Shown here piece after piece: positions 58,813 to 64,000 of a stretch of 64,000 nt of DNA (position 1 is the first letter of the stretch; each line of letters begins with the position of its first letter). The position numbers were made by a program, and so were the translations under genes. The stretch is from Bacterioplanes sanyensis (GTDB lineage Bacteria > Pseudomonadota > Gammaproteobacteria > Pseudomonadales > Oceanobacteraceae), in NCBI RefSeq assembly GCF_014652515.1, contig NZ_BMYY01000002.1, forward strand, positions 203,450 through 267,449, given 5' to 3'. The notes under the pieces are model-generated. The model saw only the letters and a program-made list of their open reading frames with translations. It did no database searches and was not told the DNA's origin.

Positions 58813-59553
58813 ATGCGGCGTCGCCTGATTGCTGGCAACTGGAAAATGAACGCCAGTGTTGACAGTGTTCGCACACTGTTACGAGCGCTGAGCGAGTTTC
58901 AAGATGACAGCAAAGACGTGGTGGTCTTCCCACCTGCGCCTTACTTGGCACTGGCCGTCGAGTTGACGAAGCAGAGTCAAATTGGTGTGGGTGCGCAAAC
59001 GTGTGCCGCTTATGAATCCGGCGCTTACACCGGTGAAGTTGCCGCCAGTATGGTGCATGACATCGGCGCACGGCACGTTCTGGTGGGGCATTCCGAGCGT
59101 CGCTCGCTGTTTGCTGAAAATGACGATGCCGTGTTGGCGAAAACTCAACAGGCACTGGCCGTTGGGCTGACCGCGTACGTGTGTGTCGGGGAAACTCTAG
59201 CCCAGCGTCAAGTTGGCGATGAGCAGGCGGTTGTTGCGCAACAGTTGCGTCGTCTGGTGACGGAGTTGGCTCCCGCTGACTGGCAACACATTGTTATTGC
59301 GTATGAGCCCGTCTGGGCGATCGGCACGGGAGAAACGGCAACGCCGGCCCAAGCTCAAGCGATGCATGCTTTTATTCGCTCGCAACTGCAGCAGGTGTCT
59401 GCTGAGGTCGCTGAGCGTACGCCCATTCTCTACGGTGGTAGTGTGAAAGCTGCCAATGCAGAAGAATTATTTAGCCAGCCGGATATCGACGGCGGCTTGG
59501 TAGGCGGCGCCTCATTAGACGCCCAAGAATTTTTGGCCATTTGTCGTTCATAG
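58813..59553 (+). CDS. tpiA: Triosephosphate isomerase
   Basis: A 246-residue TIM-barrel enzyme of glycolysis and gluconeogenesis. Catalytic Lys in AGNWKMN, His in VLVGHSERR, Glu in YEPVWAIGTGETATP, and the C-terminal phosphate site YGGSVKAANA, GLVGGASL. Between glmM and secG, as in pseudomonads. GGGGATG lies just before the start. Confidence 0.97.
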   Translation: MRRRLIAGNWKMNASVDSVRTLLRALSEFQDDSKDVVVFPPAPYLALAVELTKQSQIGVGAQTCAAYESGAYTGEVAASMVHDIGARHVLVGHSERRSLFAENDDAVLAKTQQALAVGLTAYVCVGETLAQRQVGDEQAVVAQQLRRLVTELAPADWQHIVIAYEPVWAIGTGETATPAQAQAMHAFIRSQLQQVSAEVAERTPILYGGSVKAANAEELFSQPDIDGGLVGGASLDAQEFLAICRS

Positions 59554-59563
59554 GTCCTTATAT

Positions 59564-59950
59564 ATGGAACAGGTAATTTTAATCGTTCACATTCTGCTGG
59601 CTGTCGGCATCATCGCGTTTGTCATGATGCAGCAGGGTAAGGGTGCAGATGCTGGCGCTTCTTTTGGAGGCGGTGCTTCGCAAACCGTTTTTGGTAGCCA
59701 AGGCAGTGCTAACTTTTTAAGCCGTTCAACGGCCATTCTGGCGACTGCATTTTTTGTCACTAGCTTGGGTTTGGCGGTTTATGCCAAGCAAAAAGCCACT
59801 TCTGCGTCAGATTTGGGGATTCCTAGCGAAGAAGCATTAGAAATGCTTGAGCAAGAGGCCCCAGTTGTGGAACAATACGCGCCTTCTTCAGATGCTCCTG
59901 AGCTGGACGCTTCTAATACCGAACAACCGGTAGTTGAAGACGAAGGCTGA
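59564..59950 (+). CDS. secG: Preprotein translocase subunit SecG
   Basis: A 128-residue SecG with two membrane helices (LIVHILLAVGIIAFVMMQQ and TAILATAFFVTSLGLAVY) around the conserved GADAGASFGGGASQTVFGS loop. The C-terminal tail is acidic. It completes the SecYEG channel. 10 bases after tpiA and 27 bases before tRNA-Leu, likely one transcript. Confidence 0.95.
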   Translation: MEQVILIVHILLAVGIIAFVMMQQGKGADAGASFGGGASQTVFGSQGSANFLSRSTAILATAFFVTSLGLAVYAKQKATSASDLGIPSEEALEMLEQEAPVVEQYAPSSDAPELDASNTEQPVVEDEG

Positions 59951-59977
59951 CGGCTGGGCTAACATGCCCACAGAAGT

Positions 59978-60064
59978 GCGGATGTGGTGGAATTGGTAGA
60001 CACGCCATCTTGAGGGGGTGGTGAGCTTACGCTCGTGCGAGTTCGAGTCTCGCCATCCGCACCA
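59978..60064 (+). tRNA. leuU: tRNA-Leu (anticodon GAG)
   Basis: An 87-nt class II tRNA. Acceptor GCGGATG / CATCCGC, D arm GTG...CAC, anticodon stem CCATC / GGTGG with loop TTGAGGG (anticodon GAG), a long variable arm TGAGCTTACGCTCG, T arm GCGAG-TTCGAGT-CTCGC, and encoded ACCA end. secG followed by this tRNA is the same order as in E. coli. Confidence 0.96.
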
Positions 60065-60097
60065 ACACTCAGCTGAACTGTCGTGTGATCACGCAGC

Positions 60098-60127
60098 TCG
60101 CAATTTGAGCTCAATATGCCTTATAAT
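60098..60127 (+). promoter_or_regulatory. Candidate promoter of the rimP-nusA-infB operon
   Basis: TATAAT at 60122-60127 is a perfect -10 element, followed by a GC-rich discriminator (GTGCGCGC). The -35 (TCGCAA, 18-base spacer) is weak. It would start a leader of about 200 bases before rimP. Confidence 0.5.
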
Positions 60128-60174
60128 GTGCGCGCTTTGATCAGGCAGTCTGGTGTCAGACACCGAGTGAGTTG

Positions 60175-60202
60175 AAAAGCCCCTCAAGTCAGGGGCTTTT
60201 TA
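60175..60202 (+). terminator. First terminator in the rimP leader
   Basis: AAAAGCCCCT-CAAGTC-AGGGGCTTTT followed by T, a strong intrinsic terminator. It ends the secG-tRNA-Leu transcript and lies downstream of the candidate rimP promoter. A GGTGT-CAG-ACACC hairpin precedes it at 60151-60163. Confidence 0.85.
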
Positions 60203-60244
60203 GTAGCTGTTTGCCACCGTTTGGCGGTAGCAGGCAGCTCCTGA

Positions 60245-60310
60245 CGAAGGCTTTTTAGGCCTTCGGTCTGCAGAAATTTTTAGCGGACTGGGCATTTATG
60301 CCCAGTTTTT
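60245..60310 (+). terminator. Two more hairpins directly before rimP, the last a terminator
   Basis: CGAAGGC-N7-GCCTTCG at 60245-60265, then ACTGGGCAT / ATGCCCAGT at 60287-60306 followed by TTTTT. The second is a proper intrinsic terminator ending 21 bases before the rimP start and would attenuate the operon. Confidence 0.75.
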
Positions 60311-60331
60311 GTTTGTAACGAGGGTAAACGG

Positions 60332-60790
60332 TTGGCAAAAGAAGCACAGTTGACAGAGATGCTGGCTCCAGTGGTTGAATCTATGGGATTCACTTACTGG
60401 GGGCTGGAATACCTGGTGCAGGGTAAACACACCGTATTGCGAGTGTTTATCGACCATGAAGATGGTATTACCGTCGACCATTGCGCCGATGTCAGCCGCC
60501 AGCTGAGCAGTGTGCTGGATGTAGAAGATCCAATCTCCCAAGACTATACCTTGGAAGTTTCCTCACCCGGTATGGACCGTCCTTTATTTACCCTGGAGCA
60601 GTTTCAGGCGTATGCCAATCACATTATTGATGTGCGTTTGCGTATGCCATTCGACGGTCGTCGTAAATTTAAGGGCCAATTGATTGGTACGGAGCAGGAA
60701 GATGTCGTGCTGTTCGTTGATGGGCATGAATATTTATTGCCCATTGAACTGATCGAAAAGGCACGTGTCGTTCCACAGTTTAAGGACTAA
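60332..60790 (+). CDS. rimP: Ribosome maturation factor RimP
   Basis: A 152-residue RimP for 30S assembly. LTEMLAPVVESMGFTYWGLE, VFIDHEDGITVDHCADVSRQ and LEVSSPGMDRPLFTLEQF match the family. The start is TTG at 60332 with GAGGG upstream; it aligns with E. coli RimP and no upstream ATG is available. It leads rimP-nusA-infB. Confidence 0.95.
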   Translation: MAKEAQLTEMLAPVVESMGFTYWGLEYLVQGKHTVLRVFIDHEDGITVDHCADVSRQLSSVLDVEDPISQDYTLEVSSPGMDRPLFTLEQFQAYANHIIDVRLRMPFDGRRKFKGQLIGTEQEDVVLFVDGHEYLLPIELIEKARVVPQFKD

Positions 60791-60811
60791 GTTGCACAGC
60801 GAGGCTAGAAG

Positions 60812-62308
60812 ATGAGCAAAGAAATTCTCCTGGTCGCAGAAGCGGTATCCAACGAAAAAGGCGTCTCCAAAGAAATTATCTTTGAAGCCATCGAATCGGC
60901 CTTGGCCGCTGCAGCGAAAAAACGTTATGAAGATGAAAACGCCACGATTCGCGTTGACATCGATCGCAAAACCGGCGATTACGAAACTTTCCGCAGTTGG
61001 TTAGTGGTCAGCAACGATGTAGTTCCAGGACTCGGCGATGAGCTGACCCTAGAAGAAGCGCACGAAATCGATACCAATCTGCAGCCCGGTGACACCTACG
61101 AAACCCAGATTGAAAACCCTGAGTTTGGTCGTATTGCGGCCCAAGCTGCTAAGCAGATTATTGTGCAAAAAGTTCGTGAAGCCGAGCGCGCACAAGTGGT
61201 TGAGCAATACGAGCATCGTATTGGCGAACTGATCAGCGGCACGGTTAAAAAAGTGACACGTGACAATGTCATCGTCGATTTGGGTAATAATGCCGAAGGT
61301 TTATTGCCTAAAGAAGAGCTAATCGGCCGCGAAATTATGCGCATGGGTGACCGTGTGCGCGCCATTTTATTCGATGTGCGTCCGGAAAATCGTGGCCCAC
61401 AATTAATGCTGAGCCGCGCTCGTCCAGCCATGTTGATTGAGCTGTTCCGCATTGAAGTGCCAGAAATTGCTGAAGACGTTATCGAAATTAAAGGCGCTGC
61501 CCGAGATCCGGGTTCGCGTGCAAAAATTGCGGTAAAAAGCAGCGACAAGCGCATCGATCCTGTGGGTGCCTGCGTGGGTATGCGCGGCGCACGTGTGCAA
61601 GCTGTAACCAATGAACTAGGCGGTAATGAGCGCATTGACATCGTGTTGTGGGATGACAACCCAGCACAACTGGTGATCAATGCCATGGCACCTGCTGAAG
61701 TGGCCTCCATTATTATGGATGAAGAAACCAACACCATGGACGTTGCTGTGGTGGAAGAAAACCTTGCCCAAGCCATTGGCCGTGGTGGTCAGAACGTGCG
61801 CTTAGCGTCCGAGCTGACGGGTTGGGAAATTAACGTCATGACCGAAGCAGATGCGGCTGAAAAGCAAAATGCAGAAGCCTCAGGTTTCATTGACGGCTTT
61901 ATTAAAAGCCTCGATATCGATGAAGACTTTGCCACCTTGTTGGTGGAAGAGGGTTTTACCACGTTGGAAGAAATTGCCTACGTGCCGATGGAAGAACTGC
62001 TGTCGATTGAGGGGCTGGATGAGGAAGTGGCTGGTGAGTTGCGTAACCGTGCGAAAGACGTGTTGCTGACCCAGGCCATTGCTTCCGAAGAGCAGCTCGA
62101 GGAGGCACAGCCGGCCGACGATTTGCTGGGTATGGATGGCATGGACAAGCACTTGGCGCTGGTATTAGCCAGCAAAGGTATTTGCACCATGGAAGACCTA
62201 GCAGAGCAATCGGTGGATGACTTGCTCGATATTGACGACATGACAGAAGAGAAAGCGGCCGAGTTGATTATGACGGCCCGTAAGCCCTGGTTTGAGGGTT
62301 CTCAATAA
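60812..62308 (+). CDS. nusA: Transcription termination/antitermination factor NusA
   Basis: A 498-residue NusA: N-terminal RNA-polymerase-binding domain, S1 domain ([19 protein letters not shown]), KH domains with [19 protein letters not shown] and [19 protein letters not shown], and two C-terminal acidic repeats ([19 protein letters not shown] and [18 protein letters not shown]). In E. coli NusA represses its own operon through the leader, which fits the hairpins upstream of rimP here. Confidence 0.98.
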   Translation: MSKEILLVAEAVSNEKGVSKEIIFEAIESALAAAAKKRYEDENATIRVDIDRKTGDYETFRSWLVVSNDVVPGLGDELTLEEAHEIDTNLQPGDTYETQIENPEFGRIAAQAAKQIIVQKVREAERAQVVEQYEHRIGELISGTVKKVTRDNVIVDLGNNAEGLLPKEELIGREIMRMGDRVRAILFDVRPENRGPQLMLSRARPAMLIELFRIEVPEIAEDVIEIKGAARDPGSRAKIAVKSSDKRIDPVGACVGMRGARVQAVTNELGGNERIDIVLWDDNPAQLVINAMAPAEVASIIMDEETNTMDVAVVEENLAQAIGRGGQNVRLASELTGWEINVMTEADAAEKQNAEASGFIDGFIKSLDIDEDFATLLVEEGFTTLEEIAYVPMEELLSIEGLDEEVAGELRNRAKDVLLTQAIASEEQLEEAQPADDLLGMDGMDKHLALVLASKGICTMEDLAEQSVDDLLDIDDMTEEKAAELIMTARKPWFEGSQ

Positions 62309-62335
62309 ACCATTCGCTCGGCATAGGAGAAACGT

Positions 62336-64000
62336 ATGGCAGATGTAACAGTTAAAGAACTCGCCGACGTGGTCAAAACCAGCGTTGATCGCTTGCTGTC
62401 GCAGATGAAAGAAGCGGGTTTGCCGCAGACTTCTGCAGAACAAACAGTGACCGATGAGCAAAAACAAACGCTGCTGAGCTTCCTGAAAAAAAGTCACGGT
62501 GAAGCAGCTGAAGCACCGAAAAAGATTACTTTGAAGCGTAAAGCAACGACCACGTTAAAAACGGGTCAAGGCGGTCGCAAGGCCGTTACCATCGAAGTGC
62601 GTAAAAAGCGCACTTACGTAAAACGTGAAGAAGTTGACAATAGCGCTGAAAAAGCGCGTCAGGAAGAAGAAGCTCGCTTAGCGGCTGAACGTGAAGCAGC
62701 GGAAAAAGCCGCAGCTGCAAAAGCGGCCGCAGAAAAAGCGGCGGCAGAAAAAGCCGCGGCTGAAAAGGCCAGTGCGGAAAAAGCAGCAGCTAAACCTGCA
62801 GCCAAAGCTGCTGATGCCGGTAAAAAAGAAGCCGCCAAGCCTAAAACAGCTGAAGAAGAGCTGGCACAAAAGCGTGCGGAAGCAGAGCTGGCAGCCAAGC
62901 GTCAGGAAGAAGGTGCTGGCCGTAAAAAAGGCAAAACCGATAAAAAGCGTGATCGTGATGACGACAGCCGCTTTATGGATCGAGACAACAGCGGCAACCG
63001 TGGCAACCGCAAAGCCAAGGTTAAGCTGAAGGGTGGCAATCGCCGTGCATCTAAGCAGGCGAATGAGCACGCGTTCACTAAGCCGACTGCGCCAGTGATT
63101 AAAGAAATTGAGTTGCCAGAAGCGATTACCGTCGGTGATCTGGCACAGAAAATGGCCGTAAAAGCCGGTGAAGTGATCAAAGAGCTGATGAAATTGGGCG
63201 TGATGGCGACCATTAACCAGACTCTGGATCAGGACACTGCAACCCTAGTGGTTGAAGAAATGGGCCATAAAGTTTCTAAACTGATTTCTGACAACGAGTT
63301 AGAAGAAGCGGTAACAGAATCGGTCAATTACGACGGTGAAGAAACCACGCGTGCACCTGTGGTGACCGTGATGGGTCACGTTGACCATGGTAAAACCTCA
63401 CTGCTGGACTACATTCGTAAATCGCGCGTGGTGTCGGGTGAAGCGGGCGGTATTACCCAGCACATCGGTGCCTATCACGTTAATACCGACCATGGCATGG
63501 TGTCCTTCTTGGATACTCCTGGACACGCCGCGTTTACCTCCATGCGTGCCCGTGGTGCGCAATCGACGGACGTGGTGATTCTGGTGGTCGCTGCTGACGA
63601 TGGTGTGATGCCGCAGACCGAAGAAGCGGTACAGCATGCCAAAGCAGCCGGTGTACCGATCGTGGTGGCCGTCAACAAGATGGACAAAGAAACCGCTGAT
63701 CCAGATCGTGTGAAAAACGAGCTGTCTGCGCGTGACGTGATTCCAGAAGATTGGGGCGGCGATGTGCCATTCATTCCGGTTTCTGCACACACAGGTCAAG
63801 GCATCGACGAGCTGTTAGAAGCCGTGCTGCTGCAAGCTGAGCTGTTGGAGCTGAAAGCGCACTTTGACGGCCCAGCACAGGGTGTTGTTGTTGAGTCGCG
63901 TTTGGATAAAGGTCGTGGCCCGGTTGCTACCTTGCTGGTACAAAACGGTATGCTGAATAAAGGCGATATCGTACTGGCTGGTACCTGTTACGGTCGTGCT
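62336..64000 (+). CDS. infB: Translation initiation factor IF-2, N-terminal part (cut by window edge)
   Basis: ATG at 62336 (AGGAG upstream) opens a frame of 555 codons without stop to the window end. N-terminal IF2 domain ([20 protein letters not shown]), then a low-complexity Ala/Glu/Lys linker with AAAEK repeats at about residues 120-150, a basic Arg/Lys-rich region, the second N-terminal domain ([17 protein letters not shown]), and the GTPase domain with [14 protein letters not shown] (G1), DTPGHAAF (G3) and NKMD (G4). It recruits fMet-tRNA to the 30S subunit. 27 bases after nusA. Confidence 0.97.
   Translation, partial: MADVTVKELADVVKTSVDRLLSQMKEAGLPQTSAEQTVTDEQKQTLLSFLKKSHGEAAEAPKKITLKRKATTTLKTGQGGRKAVTIEVRKKRTYVKREEVDNSAEKARQEEEARLAAEREAAEKAAAAKAAAEKAAAEKAAAEKASAEKAAAKPAAKAADAGKKEAAKPKTAEEELAQKRAEAELAAKRQEEGAGRKKGKTDKKRDRDDDSRFMDRDNSGNRGNRKAKVKLKGGNRRASKQANEHAFTKPTAPVIKEIELPEAITVGDLAQKMAVKAGEVIKELMKLGVMATINQTLDQDTATLVVEEMGHKVSKLISDNELEEAVTESVNYDGEETTRAPVVTVMGHVDHGKTSLLDYIRKSRVVSGEAGGITQHIGAYHVNTDHGMVSFLDTPGHAAFTSMRARGAQSTDVVILVVAADDGVMPQTEEAVQHAKAAGVPIVVAVNKMDKETADPDRVKNELSARDVIPEDWGGDVPFIPVSAHTGQGIDELLEAVLLQAELLELKAHFDGPAQGVVVESRLDKGRGPVATLLVQNGMLNKGDIVLAGTCYGRA

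Overview
The window is a chromosomal segment of a gammaproteobacterium, most likely a marine member of the Oceanospirillales/Pseudomonadales; this placement is an inference. From about 34 to 64 kb the gene order is the Pseudomonas-like core block: ssrA-smpB, ratA-rnfH, bamE/fur, recN, grpE-dnaK-dnaJ-dapB, carA-carB-greA, yhbY, rlmE-ftsH, folP-glmM-tpiA-secG, tRNA-Leu, rimP-nusA-infB. Two insertions break that order: a HapR/LuxR-like TetR regulator between dapB and carA, and fabA plus a FabH-like synthase plus a DUF4149 gene between greA and yhbY.

The first 34 kb is more lineage-specific. 0-11 kb: a cut-off photolyase-related gene, a VC0807-type membrane protein, a 1961-residue RTX adhesin with an N-terminal DUF4347 domain, an exported tail-collar-domain protein, lipA, a periplasmic solute-binding protein and a DCC thiol oxidoreductase. 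11-18.5 kb: a seven-gene V-type ATPase operon of the reduced chlamydial kind, in the order B-D-I-K-E-DUF2764-A. 18.5-28.9 kb: a complete arginine succinyltransferase (AST) catabolic set split over three transcription units (lrp-astE, astC-astA-astD, astA2-astB), with two different Lrp/AsnC regulators, a DUF1338 dioxygenase-like gene, a lone HNH protein and a small MITE-like element. 28.9-34 kb: small housekeeping and accessory genes (YbaK, DUF1653, SIMPL, DUF1244, a DJ-1/PfpI protein with a divergent LysR regulator, a cyclic-nucleotide-binding protein, a His-rich periplasmic protein and an orphan small ORF).

The genes form a few functional groups. The AST enzymes convert arginine to glutamate and succinate, releasing ammonia, and the flanking Lrp-type regulators are the natural candidates to control them. 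The V-ATPase would exchange ion gradient and ATP at the inner membrane. The core block carries trans-translation (tmRNA/SmpB), iron control (Fur), SOS repair (RecN under tandem LexA boxes), heat-shock chaperones (GrpE under a good sigma-32 promoter), carbamoyl phosphate synthesis, unsaturated fatty acid synthesis, FtsH proteolysis and transcription/translation factors.

The clearest unexplained structures are regulatory or mobile: a 140-bp MITE-like element with TTAT target duplications, a promoter-plus-terminator leader before carA, serial terminator hairpins before rimP, a 13-bp inverted repeat before fabA, and a 10-bp inverted repeat before astC. I saw no CRISPR array, rRNA operon, complete insertion sequence or prophage. 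I did not find a clearly new multi-gene system; the rotated V-ATPase operon and the DUF4347 adhesin are the best candidates for follow-up.
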